DNA of 64,000 nt from Holothuria scabra. Taxonomy: Eukaryota > Echinodermata > Holothuroidea > Aspidochirotida > Holothuriidae. Numbering within the stretch: the stretch's first letter is position 1; the number at the start of each line of letters is the position of its first letter. Positions 1-13,170 of the stretch are shown here, piece after piece. Under the pieces are notes generated by a model. The model made no database searches and was not told the origin of the DNA. It was given only the letters and a program-made list of their open reading frames with translations. The translations under genes were made by a program, and so were the position numbers. Location: NCBI GenBank assembly GCA_037179385.1, contig CM074189.1, positions 25,233,648 through 25,297,647 on the forward strand. Reading direction: 5' to 3'.

Positions 1-660
1 AAATTTTTGTTAAAATAAGAAATTGTGAGACATTTCTCATACATAATTCGTATTTTTATGTAACAAATTAACTCAGATTTCGTCAGTGTCGCATGAACCG
101 GCCATACCCGCGTTCCACATAAATGATTGAATGTTCTCTTGTATACGCACGGGGGTTACGATTAGTGCATTTCAGTGCACAGGAAGCTGTTATTCAGGTA
201 TTTAACAATAGCCGATACAGTACATCTAACACTGAAAGGCTGTAAATCCGAACTTATATCCCCTTGTACACAGTCTCTGCGTTGTACACGTTGGGAATTC
301 AGTAAAAGGATGTGAAAACTAATTAAACACGTCACTACCGCAGACCCCAGAGGTTATTATGTTGTTCTACAAGCTAGTATAAAAGTATACCGATTTAACT
401 CTGTGTACATAACGATGGATGGGGCTGAAACAGTCCATGACCAACGATAAACTTAAAGGTAGTCTAGAAATTAGAATGAACGCGATCCATTGGCATATTT
501 AGATTTTTTTACTTAGCCTTATCCTTGAAGGCTTACAGGCTAGTTCGGGAAAATAGCTTTCTGCTCACTTGGGGTGTAACAATAAACGGGTCAATGAATA
601 CCTTGTAGCCTTCTGCTGTTGTTCTAACAGGATATCCTCTGTGATCGAGCCAATATTAGG
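1..660. other. non-coding stretch, nothing recognised
   Basis: AT-rich sequence with stops in all frames. I see no splice-bounded exon, RNA gene or repeat in it. Confidence 0.5.
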
Positions 661-668
661 CCTCCTTA

Positions 669-1930
669 GTGGCGTGCGAAGGGGAGGCCATTGGGCCATG
701 TCCCCCTCACAGATGCCATTTTTTCTTTTTTCTTAAAAATGCGTAGTCTAACTTTGGTAACACAGATTTTATTTCAAAAGACAGCATATGTGGCACCAAA
801 TTGCTTATAAGGACATCCAATTTTTCAAAAATTTTCAAAGGGAAAGGATTGTCTCTGCAAGGTCCTTCAGTGTTGCCAATTTTTTTTTTAATTCCTACAA
901 ATAGACCTAGGCAAATTCTGTCAAATTCCAATTTTTACTTTTAAAGGTTGACTCTGTATCCCACTGGTGGCACCGATAAAAAAGATAACATGTTTAGATT
1001 CTCTTTACAAGCATGAATAAGCTATTTTGACCATCTGAGGGGTCTGATTTTTCGAAATTTTCTTTACGCTCCGCGCCAACAATGGTGGCGCTTCGCTCAG
1101 TCTTTTGGGCGAAATTACATTTTGGGGGTCAAATTAGCTCTTAACTCTCTGATCACTTTGCAGTTTGCGAACATATGTTGAAGTGAGCATTTTATTGCAA
1201 ACTACAAAAGAAGAAAGCGACAGCTTAGATTCCTCGTATAAGTCTGGAAAATGCTATTTCCGGCCATCTAAGGGGTCTGATTTTTCCAAATTTTCTCTAC
1301 GCTCCGCCCCAACCAGTGGTGGCGCTCCGCTAAGATAATCTTTATGACAAAGTAACGTTTTGTGGCCAAGAAAAACCACAAATTCCATAGCGACCAATGC
1401 TCTTTTATTTTGACTCCTAAAAGTGTTCAAATTTAATGACAAGTTTTACTTCGTAAGGTAGCATAAATGGCATAAGAATGCATGTCAAGACACTAAAGTT
1501 CCAGTTTCATCCTCATGAACCACCACGATTCAACTTTTAACACTGTTCCTGTCAAATTCGAAAATCTTGCACTATTTTGCATCTAGGCTCCTTGAAGTCG
1601 GGAAACCCCTCCCCTTAGACCATATATACTGCATGCCCCCCCCCCCCCTTCAGAGAAATCCTGCGTAACGCCACTGCGTTAGTACATACAAATTAACCTT
1701 ATAATGTTGACCAAATAATATACTAAAAGTTGTTTTTTCCAGTTGCTCTATTTTATACTTTAAGATTAAAATGCAGGTGATATTACATAATGACATGATA
1801 ATGTTGTTATACTTGTAAATTTGCATATTTTATATGAAATACATACACATTGAGCGAGGAAAAGTTTTGGGGAAATTTCATACCTTTGCCCCCCCCCTCC
1901 CCCCTGGAAAAAATCCTAGCTACGCCACTG
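669..1930 (-). mobile_element. decayed CAGTGGCGT-family (hAT-like) element, nested copies
   Basis: Read on the minus strand, two element starts are visible: CAGTGGCGTAGC at 1930 and a degraded CAGTGGCGTTACGC at 1676. Each is followed by a G-rich run (C-rich on the plus strand). Two copies of the family core (GCGGAGCGCCACC, a spacer, then TTGGCGCGGAGCGT and GAAAATTT) lie at about 1031-1107 and 1259-1345. A weak opposite end (TAGTGGCGTGCGAAGGGG) sits near 669. The same core occurs in the two better-bounded copies inside the kinase array. No transposase frame is visible, so the element is non-autonomous or too decayed. Exact limits are uncertain because two starts are present and no target duplication was found. 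Confidence 0.5.
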
Positions 1931-3334
1931 CGCTGAAGGACAGCACATAACCAACCTCACGGCCATCAGACCATCTACATCATTGGTCTGTTATGTATTG
2001 CTCCATTCCAGACTGGATGAAATCAACAGATACTACACATGATCTTAGCTGAAAGGCTAACATTCATTTAGTATAAACAAGTTGAAATGAGTTGGCTTCT
2101 ATATGCTCTCACCGATTTTACTTTCTTCACATTATTTTAGAACCCACATTTGCGAATATGAATCCAACGGAAATTAATATGATCTTGTGATTCAACCGTG
2201 CCCAAATTAATCAAAACCATTGCCCCTAGATATCAATATGCATCATATTTATGGTAAAATTCTCATGAAAAATCACAAAGATATCCTGATAATATCAAGT
2301 CGTAACACATTCCTTCAGCTAATGAAAAAAAATATTTTCCTCTTCCTTACATGTTAGTCTTTCGCAACACACCCGAAATTGTAAACTATTATTAGGGTGA
2401 AAATTCGAGGGTGACCATTTCAGTATTTCGTAATTTTTGATCATCATTTTGCGATTCTCTTGTTCTAATTGAAATGAAAGTTAACATCTCACTGACGAAT
2501 ACTCGAATAATTTGTTTAGATTTACTCACTTACATGAATGGAAAATGCCATTTCTTGTTGCCTGTGGTACCTCGCGCTTCCCTTAATTGTTTTTTGGCGG
2601 AACCACATATTACGGGCAAATGATATTCTTCCATCCCCAAACTTAAATTCAGTCATTTGCCAGTATGATTTATTAACACATTGGTGATTGTGTCGTTGAA
2701 TTGACTTCATCTGCTTTCTGGAAGGCGCCTTTCAGGAAGAAAAATGTTTTGTATTGGACAATCTTTCGTAGGGTTTTAATTATAAGAGCCAGGCTTTTCT
2801 CGCAAAATAGGCCCAAACCATGGTAGTACTGTTTTTGGACCACACCGGCATCCTACACAGACTCACTCATTGAAAAGCACGTCGTTAAACAAGTTTAACT
2901 GTTCTTGTAAAGAGGAAATTTAAAGCGGTTTTACTGCCATAAATCAAAAAGGATTCAAAGGGTTGCAAACTTGAAACCTAATATTCACTACAAGAGTGTG
3001 AAAACTGAAAATGAGTTTTACTCGATTGTAAATTTTCAATATAAATTTAGTTTATCCCCTATTTAATATCATTCCATGAGAAATTTTTTTTTTTTTGTTC
3101 ATTTAATGTTTAAGAGAGTGTGGTTAATCATTCACTGTGACGAACGACATCAGACACCACCAAAGGTGAAAAATTATATATTTTTAAATTAAATTTTTAA
3201 ATTATATATTTTTATAACCTCTTTGATTTATTGTGGATCATGTCTATGAATTGCATTATGATCACAAATAGTTGCTTACATACAAATTGTGATATTTGAT
3301 TCACTTAAATGAATGAATCAAATATTCTAAGAAC
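1931..3334. other. non-coding stretch, nothing recognised
   Basis: AT-rich DNA with only short chance frames. No exon or repeat boundary recognised. Confidence 0.5.
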
Positions 3335-3490
3335 CAGTGGCGTAGCCAGGAATATTGAACAGGGGGCAAAACACACCGAAAGACTATCTAAGCGGAGCGC
3401 CACCATCAGTTGGCGCTGAACGTACAGAAAATTTTGAAATATCGCGACCCCTCAGACAGCCGGAAAAGGCATTTCCCAGGCTTGTAAGTA
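3335..3490 (+). mobile_element. left-end fragment of the CAGTGGCGTAGCCAGG family
   Basis: It begins with CAGTGGCGTAGCCAGG, the same 16 bases that start the well-bounded copies at 30365 and 48608. After about 35 bases come the family core (ACTATCTAAGCGGAGCG, CACCATCAGTTGGCG) and the AGACAGCCGGAAAAGGC segment. No partner right end is evident nearby, so this is a truncated copy. Confidence 0.6.
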
Positions 3491-4322
3491 GAGTTGAAGC
3501 AGTCGTTAATTTGAACTAACTTTTTCAATAAAAAGTTCACTTCAATAAAAAAAAATGAGTTAATTGCAGAAAGATCAGGAAGCTTCCAAAAAAGCTACAG
3601 AGACGTAACAAGGTTCTTGGTTTGAGGATGGGACAAAGTCGACAAATCGTCTCGATTCTTAACCGCCGTCTTAGGGGTTGGGGAATAAGGTGAAGAGGGT
3701 TTGTATGAGGGTAAATTTGATAAATTTAGGCCGATAAGTGGGGATGATGATCAACTGCTGATAAAGATTTATCAAAGGGAACATTTTCTACAAGCACAGC
3801 TGGACCAAATTGAGAAACGTGAAAAAATCTCAGTCATGACTGTAACTTGAGAAAAAGTATAAACATACTAGTTACAATCGATGTTAACCAACAAAATGTA
3901 CTCTGTCCACTATAAGTCTTAGCTGGATAAGTATGGGCTGATTTTAAAATCCAAAGTTGAGACGTCTATGCGTTTTTTCACATAAAAGTTTTAGAACCAC
4001 GTCAGTATCCATGGTGCTTACCACCTCCCCTTCAGCAGAAAGAAGCAAGAGGGATATGAACCGTGTTTGTGCCATAGTGGAGCGGAGCTTAGATTAAATA
4101 ATCCCCATATTTGAAAAATGCTCTTTCTGCCGAAGCTGAAGTAACTGGCATTGAGACAAACCCTCTCAATACTTTAGAGAGACATTTGTACACATTGTCA
4201 CGTCCTGCAAGTGTTTTAACAGCACTAGGCCTGGCACGGATATTTTTGCTTGTCATGTACCTTTAACTGTTTCATGCAGCTCAAATTCTGTTTTTAGCTT
4301 TCAGCTGGTGATACATTAAATT
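3491..4322. other. non-coding stretch, nothing recognised
   Basis: Contains stops in all frames and no recognisable element between two fragments of the same repeat family. It may be diverged internal sequence of that family. Confidence 0.35.
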
Positions 4323-4860
4323 CAGTGGCGTAAATAGGATTTTCCTCTTTTGTGTGGGGCTGTGGGAACGGGGATACATTTGTAGGGGACTTGAGCTTAC
4401 TATCTAAGCGTAGGGCCATCATCGGTTGGCGCGGAGCGTACAAAGAAAATTTTGGATTTTAACTGCTCCCAGATGGCTGGAAATGGCATTTGTCAGGTTA
4501 AATTGTCTTTCACTCTGGTGAGAAAAATTTGTGATTTTCCTCAGATTCAAACACGTTTTTGAGATACTGATCAGCTCACATCATCACTCCACTGGACTAT
4601 GGATCCTAGGATTGGAAATCCAAATCTTGTTCTCAGTTACGAGCAGCTGTTCCAGTACAGAGTGAGTAAGGTCAGAAGGTGTTTCCATAGGCGTAGGGGA
4701 GCAATTCAGTTTTGGGCAAAAGAGTTTTTGCCGGAAAAAGTAATTCTGCCCGAAAGACAATCTAACCACTGGTTGGCGCGGAGCGCCTTGACAATTTGAA
4801 AACTTGTACCTCTCAGATAGTTAAAAAATGACATTTTTCAGGCTTATAGAGGGATCTAAG
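4323..4860 (+). mobile_element. diverged CAGTGGCGTA-family fragment with two core copies
   Basis: The start CAGTGGCGTAAATAGG is a diverged family terminus. Two core copies follow: about 4395-4490 (ATCATCGGTTGGCGCGGAGC) and about 4745-4840 (GACAATCTAACCACTGG then TTGGCGCGGAGCG). Two cores about 350 bases apart is also the layout of the copies in the kinase introns, which supports the assignment. Confidence 0.5.
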
Positions 4861-7800
4861 CTGTCGCTTTTTAAGTTTCCGTTTGCAAAAGATTTTCACT
4901 TGACACCTAAATTCTGCTGAACTCAACATGTCATTCTGGTTGTATGATGAGGTATATATCTGGTATTTCTTGCAAAATGCTCGAAATGTTTCTTTATGGT
5001 GACATCATTTCTCCCTAAAGTTTTAAAGATCTCCAGGAAAAGACCCTTGTTCAATGACTCACCTCTTTCATCATGTCCCCTCAAGATATACTCAGTATAT
5101 ATTGCCCTTGATCATTACTAGTTGGCGGTGCATTTCACTATTTTCAATTTTTCATTACGTATTTAGTGACTGCTAAAAGGCAACAAGCTGTATGTAATCA
5201 CTGTCTACTAGAAAAGAAGAAAGTAAGATTTCATTCATTGGCAACTTTAGCAAATGTTGAATGACTGTCATGGTTTTTCACAAATTTTACACTCCCCGGA
5301 CATCGATCAGTAAAACAGCCCTATTTTACTATTTGTAGTGGAAATTTTCCCTATTTTCCAAAATATTTTTCCTAAAATTAAGAAATTTCATTGGATTCTT
5401 TTAATACCATATTTCCATTACTAGCTCACTACTCCACTGCTTAACTTTAATTGTATTTTAAACATTGCATGTAGCCTAACTTATTATCCCAGCTAGCCAG
5501 GAATATTTGATCGGTCCTTTGACGTCCCATTGCCGACCAATCGTCGGAAAAAATTCTGGGTCTACGGTTCGATGACCGGCGTGAGGATGATTGGCAAAAA
5601 CTCTCTACCCATCATGCACTTTTCAGGGTGTCAAGCCAGAGGACCTCCGATGGTCTCCCTCGATCAAATGGCCGTCGCCATACCGCCTGCTTACAGGGTA
5701 TGATTCATCCATATACTGTGGGCCTACGTAACATTTGGTTGATTAGCTTCGGCGAGCGATCGATCAGCTACTGATTTTGGGTGATTGTAGTGCTATAGGC
5801 TATCACAGTTTTGACGTTTTCATCACTGGTTGGCATTGTTTGGCATAGAGCATGCGCAACAACACATGAACCATTGAGCTCAGTGAGCTCACCTTACCAA
5901 CTCTTTTGACGCCCAGCCGTATTGGCATTTGTTTGTAAACACTGATTGAGTCTATTGAAATAGTGTTTGCGTTCAGCGTGCGTGCAACGTTGGACATCAA
6001 CAGAAATGCCGAACAAACCCAGGAATTAATCTTTACTAATTGTACAGCATGACTCTTGATGTGCATAGGGCCAGCCTAGGCCAAGGCGACGAACCTACCT
6101 TTTACTGTCTTAATTTATTTATTTATTTTTCAGTTTTTTCAGGGCATGAACAGGGGGGGGGGGGCATTTCCCCCTTGTGCACCCCCCTGTCTACGCCAGT
6201 GCAAAGAACACAGTATGTATCTTGACAAAATGACATACCGTTGTAATGGTAAAGCGAGTTACGAGGTTGGTTAAAGGACTCTAAATGTCTGAAGACAGTA
6301 TTTGACAAAACTCATCGTTAATTTTTCGAGTCAAAATTGAGATATACTTTAGTTTTGACGCATACACTCAATGCAGAACTTATACCCTCTACAGTATTTG
6401 TAGTTGGATACGATAACAATGTTCTTGAATATCAATTTCAGAGAATAATCTTAACATAAGCACCGATACACTAACAATAAATATAAATATTCTCTGCCAT
6501 AGACCATTTAATGATTACGTCAAATTTGAAGTCATATTGAGTGACACAGATATACCATTGTTATCTGTTATCGCTGTTTTGTGCATGATTGCCCTAGCAG
6601 CAATACCTATCGATACACCGGCAGCCGTATGGCCGGCGCAGAGTAAATCGAGGTCTGCAGATTAGACAGGTCACATGATCGGTTTTTAATTCTAACACCC
6701 GTTGACGGACCGTCAACAAGCCACCGGATGTTTATGAGGAATTCGACACAAGAGATTGAAACTGTACATTCAGGTTTTAGATACAACGTACTAAAATGCT
6801 TTGAAGCGAAATGAACTCTATTCTTTCAAAATGAAAATTTGTACAAAACTCTTTGAACAAGTATTTGGTTTGTTCGTTGTACCTACATATCAGATGTCAA
6901 TATTATTTTGTATACTCTCACCTGGATAACAAACACACAATTCTGGTTTACGACTCCTCTTGTATTCCTATCAGGGTGAATGATTTACATTAATACGAAC
7001 TTTGGGCAGTAAGCTAAGCAATTAAGTTGCCATCGGATCGTAAAAATAATATAAATTTCAAAATCGACTCAAAGCTATTTTTTTCTTTTTAAAGGGAGTG
7101 TTGAACGTCTGAATCTTAAGAATTGAAATAGAGAGAGGGAGAGGCAAACACTTTTGGAATACAGGGAATATCAATCGAGACAATGACAACTGCAGATTAT
7201 CCCCCTCCGACAATAAAAACATTCAGAAACCGATACTTTTAAAAGTAACTTTGTATGTAATAATTTACCATTGGTTCTCATTGCTTTATCGGCTGAACAA
7301 CACATCGATCTACCATTGGTCACACAGTTTAGAAGAAAAAATAGGGAGCGGCCTAAATTAATGTTTTAAAGAAGGTCGCTCTTTGAAATCTATGTAAACG
7401 TGCTACACATATACAATAACTATGATATTTCATAAACATGTTTTCGAAGTAATTCACACATCTATGACGAATCCCTACATTTCACTAGAAATATTATTGA
7501 CAGTTTGCAAAAAAATTGTAGGAATAATTTAACGGGTTCATTGACATGTCGACATTTTCCAAGGAAAGATTCCTAGGCAGGTAGGTTTGACCTCGATACT
7601 TTGAATAAGTTCGCAAAATCTACACAATCATTCAACGTTTAAACGTTTTTGAAGGAGCATAACCTCGATTTTGCCAAAGTATATATGACAATCTCATAAA
7701 CATTTGTTTAATTACTCATCACATTGTTAACAGTTTTACGTAAGAGTGATACGTACTAATGCTTTTCAAGTACTCAATTTTAAAGTATAAAATAAAACCC

Positions 7801-9589
7801 CAGCATTATGTAACGATTTTTCTTGAAATAAGAGGTAGCAAAAACAAAAGATAACAGTAGCAATAGTATTCTCTCACATCACAAATGTTGTCCGTGAAAT
7901 AAAAGGTAGCCAAAACAAAAGAAGACAATAGCAATATTTGATCTCTGTCTTTCTCTTTAATCCACAAATTTGCACACGAAACTCACTTTAATTATGATAA
8001 AAGACACTGCAAAACAAAATTTATACTCTATAATGTGGTCAATATTTATTTTGATGGGAATTGTGTCATTTAAAACATTTCATTTCATAATATTTTAAAT
8101 GTTTAAGTTTGTGATCAGATCTTTACTCTATGGTCTCTTTGCCGTACAGGAGCGTTGATCCTGGAAACAGGGATCAACCTAAAGCGTCTCCAGCTAAATA
8201 TGTTGGGCGAAACATATTGTTTTCCCACCGTAATTCATGCAGTTTAAAAAAGGCAGATTAAATACACAAAATATAACATTGTGGTGTACAGATGATTTAT
8301 GTACACGTGTCGGTGTGAGTGAGTGTGTGCACTTGCGTGTATACGTGAGATCTAGAGTGCATGTGGGCTGACGTCCCTGATGCAGTAGGCTTACTTTGCA
8401 TATTTCCCGAACTCGGTTTTTATTTCCTAATCCACACTCCCTTTAAACTGTTTTCGTGACAGTATATGATAAGAGTCGTACCAGGAGCTCAGTGTAATAT
8501 GAAAGAAAATATCAACTAACCAATGGAATTACATATTCAGTTTAATAGTTTACCTTTGGACCATTGCGTCAGATGACATGAGAAATGTATTGAATACAAT
8601 GAGCGAACATCGTTACACCAAAAACTGGTTTATCTTTAGAGTTCCTATTGATCCAAAGCAAGGCTACACCCTTGTGTATTTTCTGCCATTTTGTTGATGT
8701 CACATCGGTGCTGGTTAATTCTGCTTCATCTTTATTCTGAATCCTCGAGCAACCCTGCCACGAGATTGATGGACAAGATTGTTAATCGTCACTGTTCATA
8801 TATTTTCTATTTGAGATCTACCAGTTTTAATCGTCAGGCCGGAATTGATCATAAACGGAAATCCTAAAGTATACATAGTACCTAAATCTTTCAAGTTGTA
8901 TTCACAGATTCACGACGGAGAATTAAAACGCGAGTTTAAAAGTGTAAGTCCTTTTTCGTGTAAATGAACGAATTAGTTCTGTTTGTTATTTTTTGAAGAA
9001 AACTGTTTATTTCCTTACGAGAAAGAATGGTTGGTCGACAAAGCAAACAGCTGCTAGTTGAAACTTGTTCTCTTTCGATAAAATAAACTTGTGTTTTTTT
9101 TAATTCCCTTTAACCTGAAACATTCATTAATATAAGCGTTTATGGGTGTCCACAGTAAAAAAAAAAATCAGTTTTGATGTATCAAAAAAGTGGAGTTTCT
9201 TTTCTTCCACAAATACTAAGCCGTCGGGTAGTGTTAGAGCAAAGTTCACCAATGGGGTAAGAGGGCAATAACCTGAGAGTCCTGAGAAAGGCAATGAAAC
9301 GCCAAAAAATGAACGAGCGAGCGAAGAGCACAGAAAAACTTTGGCTTGAAGTATATACTAACTGAAAAAATAAATTTGAGAGTTTTATTGAAGAAGTTTG
9401 AACAATCCGGTGTCATCGTGGACAAAAATCTAGAAAGCTTGGATTTTAGAGAAATCTATGGGTTCTAGAAAGTGTACTGACGGTTGATTAATGAATTAGA
9501 TCCATGTTAACTTACGAAATGATCAAGGATCCTTGAGGAAATTAGAAAATTCATCTTATGGGCACAGCTTTCTCCGACTGGGTGAGTCG
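4861..9589. other. long non-coding stretch
   Basis: No gene is supported. At 6152-6201 a run of 12 G followed by a C-rich stretch and TCTACGCCAGTG looks like a decayed terminus of the CAGTGGCGTAGC family. At about 8290-8350 there is a short impure GT-rich tract. Direct similarity (GAAATAAGAGGTAGC / GAAATAAAAGGTAGC) near 7826 and 7897 indicates a small local duplication. The rest is unremarkable AT-rich DNA. Confidence 0.45.
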
Positions 9590-10010
9590 TAATATCTAAC
9601 TGTAGCGAAGATCCTTCAAAGTTTGGCGCGAACCATTAAGAAAATTTAAGTCAAAATTAAACTTAGATTGCTGTAAAAGGCACTTCCTACACTGACCTTA
9701 TACCATAATTACATATTGATATTGTTTACATCTTCAACATTATTTTTCATTTCTTTTTTTTTGTTTTCGATGCAATGGAAAGTGTACCTCTTAACCCCTA
9801 CATGACAACTTTCATAAGAGCCTTGATTCCCAAATAGAGCAAACACTCTTCTTCCTCTATTTAATGAGAAAATTATCAAGGTTAAAAAAATGCTGTTATA
9901 TTTTTGATTAAATATTGAGCCCTAACTGTAGCGGAAGGTCTTTAAAGTTTGACGCAACCGCCAAGAAAATTTTGGTCCAAATGCACCTTAAAAAATGTTG
10001 AATTTTTTTT
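9590..10010 (+). repeat. pair of diverged direct repeats about 330 bp apart
   Basis: A segment reading TAACTGTAGCGAAGATCCTT, then AAAGTTTGGCGCGAACC and AAGAAAATTT near 9598-9650, recurs in diverged form near 9922-9975 (TAACTGTAGCGGAAGGTC, AAAGTTTGACGCAACC, AAGAAAATTT). Origin unknown. The wording is loosely like the core of the CAGTGGCG family but I cannot assign it. Confidence 0.35.
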
Positions 10011-11222
10011 TTATCTTCAACCTTTTTAACCTTTTTTAATTTTCCAAGGCAGTACGAAAGAGCGCCCTCCTTTGACCTTCTTGCGGGCTCCCATGAAAGC
10101 GTTGATTCTCTACCCTTCCCCCTGCCTTTCCGTAGTGGGAAATGTTTAAGAAACTAGGACGGTCATATTGCGTATGATTAAATATTGATGCTCACGACAA
10201 CAGCTGAACTTTCCAAAGTTTTAATCTTCTTTCTAATCAAATCTCACGGAGTTTTAATTTCGCTTGGTTTTGTCTGGTTTCGTTTTTTAACATTTTCTAA
10301 CATATTTCCACTCCAGTAAACCCCTCCATTAGCTAGTCCTTCCTGCCGGTCTTGGTACCATTCTTGAAAATCAAGACAGAATAAACAAAACTTCGTATGG
10401 ATTGGATCAAACAATTAATAGTGGGCGGTAGAGATTGTGAGGACGGGGAGGGGGGATGTCACATTGATCCTCTCGTGAATGAGGGTATAATGATTTATCT
10501 TGAAACAAATATTTTTAAATTTATGGTACTCGTATAAAATGGACGTTTTTGTATTATTTCGAAGAAATTTGGGTTTAGGAATGAAAAATTTGTAGAAAAT
10601 TTGAAATTTTATGGAGATTTTGGAAACCGCATAATAGTGGAAAGGTGTTACTTAATAACCTGGTGTAGGATATGGTGAATTTACGATCGTTTTAGTTTTC
10701 GCAACCAAGACACAACTCGCTGTCACCTTCTTCTCGCTATGTTACTGGCACTGGCGACTCCAGAATGTCAAAATTGGGGGGGGGGGGGGGGACTGTAGGC
10801 ACGGAGTAATGTAAGGGGCTTTTAAGGGGCAGCACGAAACCGTGTCCAAAACGGACGTTCCTTTGAGTAGAGGCCGGAGGGAAGCTTCCGCAAACTCTGA
10901 TTTTTAGCACATCTCTGGATTGAAAATTAAGTTTCTGGGGAGGTATTTTATGTATTTTTTCGTAGAACCCATCTTCTAACTGACTTAACTTGGGGGTTGG
11001 GCAGAGACAAAATCTGGTTATAAATAACGCCTCTTTTCCCCGTAGCGCCACCACTGATCATTGGTGATGTACATGATTGCTGCCTTCATGATGATAGCAG
11101 ACACAATATTAACAGAAGATCAACATAATTCCCCCCTGTACCCCCTCCTCCTACACTTACCACCCACCAACCTACCGTACCAGAGGAACATTAAAAAGTA
11201 CTAACAAAATATTTTGATAAAC
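10011..11222. other. non-coding stretch with G-run and possible decayed repeat
   Basis: A G-run near 10776-10792 is preceded by ACTGGCACTGGCGACTCCAG, which weakly resembles the CAGTGGCGTAGCCAGG terminus followed by its G-run. The minus-strand frame across 10737-11054 has no recognisable domain. I treat the stretch as repeat debris. Confidence 0.3.
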
Positions 11223-12110
11223 CTTCCCTCAAAGACGCAACTGACCGGCTAAGCTGATAATTCTGGGGAAGTGTGTTCCATTCGATAATGGATCTACACT
11301 TGAGATGTTTCTTTCACGCCTCTTTATCAACGAATAGGATATGCAGCTGGTCAGCTGGTCTAGTATGGTAATTATGATAGATTTGTTCAAGGTATAAAAA
11401 GAAGAAGAACGTGGAAGTAGATTGTTCAGACAGCGATAGGTAAACGTAAATAGGCTCATGTGTGTCTAGATCATTAAGTTTAAGTTCAACGAAGCAAATA
11501 TATGACTCATCTCATAAAGTGGAGCAAACCTTTGTTTCTGACAGCCTTATTCTGAAAAATAATAATTTATGTAGACTAAGTGGTACCGGACCATATACTA
11601 CAACAGTAAGACAGATAGGGTAAAACAAGAATTAAGTAAATTAACCTCATGACTCTTTGAGGTAGAGTAAATTTTAATTTCGATAAGATGCCTACACCTC
11701 TTGAAATTTAACCTGAGACATACTTTACATAATCTTTCCATGAGAGATTATCCTCAATGTGTACGCCTAAGAATTTTGAAGAGTGAACCTTAAAGTGCTA
11801 GAAGGGGCTTATTATTCATACTTAATATTAAGGCTGCATTTTTTGAACCCCTGCTATACACCATATTATTTGTTTTGTCGACGTCCAGTGAAAATTTATT
11901 CGAGACAAACTATTTGTTAAACTTGATCAGTTCATAATTTACAATTTACCAGTTGCAAGTTACAATTGCTGTCGGAATAGAAAATATTAGTGTCATCTGC
12001 AAAAAGTACTAAAGAAAAAGACTTATAGAGACATTGCAAATATCGTTAACGTTCACAATTAAGAGTAGAGGTCCAAAAATGGACCCCTGATGAACGGTTA
12101 CCCTACATAT
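11223..12110 (-). pseudogene. degraded non-LTR retrotransposon (LINE) reverse transcriptase fragment
   Basis: Reading the minus strand from about 12110 downwards, frames broken by shifts and stops give the typical order of a LINE reverse transcriptase C-terminal half. First comes an HQGSIFGPLLL-like segment (normally PQGS..GPLLF). Then FADDTNIFYSD carries the catalytic FADD box near 11990. Next is NKFSLDVDKTNNMV, the usual NKLSLN..KT motif, near 11890. The tail ends in an FTYRCLNNLLP-type segment near 11440. At least four frame breaks are needed, so the copy is dead. Clade (jockey, CR1 or RTE-like) cannot be settled by eye. The element has no visible 5' end or target duplication and is probably 5' truncated. 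Confidence 0.75.
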
Positions 12111-12239
12111 TACTCTAAGAAGTCTAGAATGCATATTATTAAAAGCAGTTCATTGTTTTATTTTTGACCTAGAAAATGTCAGGAGACAGTTAATTCTTGT
12201 AATTAGGTATTGGGGAATGATTTAGGGAGAATGATTTAG
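12111..12239. other. flank of LINE fragment
   Basis: Short AT-rich stretch. It may be further diverged LINE sequence, since a GTC..CTGT pattern continues, but no motif supports this. Confidence 0.25.
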
Positions 12240-13170
12240 GGAGATGATTTGGTGAAATTTGGAGGTGATCTTTAGAGGCCAATTTAAGGAAGGGGGCTTG
12301 AGAAACTGCATTTACTTAACTGTGTGAAATGATAATCAAGTTAATGATGGATTGAGAAATGAGGAAAACTGTCCAATTTATTATGATTATCAGAATTTCA
12401 GAGAATTGTTAATTGTAAGAAAATTGTTCTCGGGGAATAGTATAGAGGTTAAATAAAAGTATCTGGGTATGTTTTGGCTGAACTGTGAAGAGTTAAAGAG
12501 ATAAAAATGGAATAGAAAGATGAAAAATGGAAAAATGGAATGCTAAAATTTAAGAAATTGCTGACAGGTGCCTATGAAACAGATTGGCTTATTTCGGAGA
12601 AATGGAAAACTAGAGATTTTGTTCAATTTTTTCAGAAGTCAGCAGGCAGTTTGTACTTATAAAATTAACATCAAGAAATTTTATGAAAGTTTAAAAGCAA
12701 GTTTTTGGAAATGGATTTCTTATTCTGGAAAATTTGCGTAAACAAAGCATGATTCTAAATGACATATTTCAAAAATATGTTTAGTGGAAAGAGTGATACT
12801 CTCTACTGGGTGCATAGGCACCTTTAATTGACCAAATCTAGAAATTTAGAAAACTGCTGTAGCTGTGATTTTGCTTTGATTAAATAAATTCAAAAGTAAC
12901 TCAGTAAGTCTGATTTAAGTTTATCTAAATGCAAAACGGATGGCATCACTGGGATTCGTAATTTATTTATTCAAATGGAGATTATTCCACTAAAATTTGA
13001 AGGTGGTTTTAGAGGCCACTTTTAGGAAAGGGGTATGAGAACTAGGGGTAATGACTTAATTTTGTAAATGATTGCAGAGTTGACAGTGGACTTTACAGAA
13101 AATTAGTATAAGGGCAACATTTATTTTGATTACCAGAGAGCAGTTAACAGTTCATCAGAGGGAATATAGT
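12240..13170 (+). repeat. diverged direct repeat, two copies about 730 bp apart
   Basis: The stretch at about 12250-12440 (AAATTTGGAGGTGATC, TTTAGAGGCCAATTTAAGGA, TGATTATCAGAATT, GAATAGTATAG) is matched in the same order at about 12985-13170 (AAATTTGAAGGTGGTTTTAG, AGGCCACTTTTAGGAAAGG, TTGATTACCAG, GAATATAGTC). The two copies are clearly related but diverged. No coding potential is seen in either. Confidence 0.45.
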
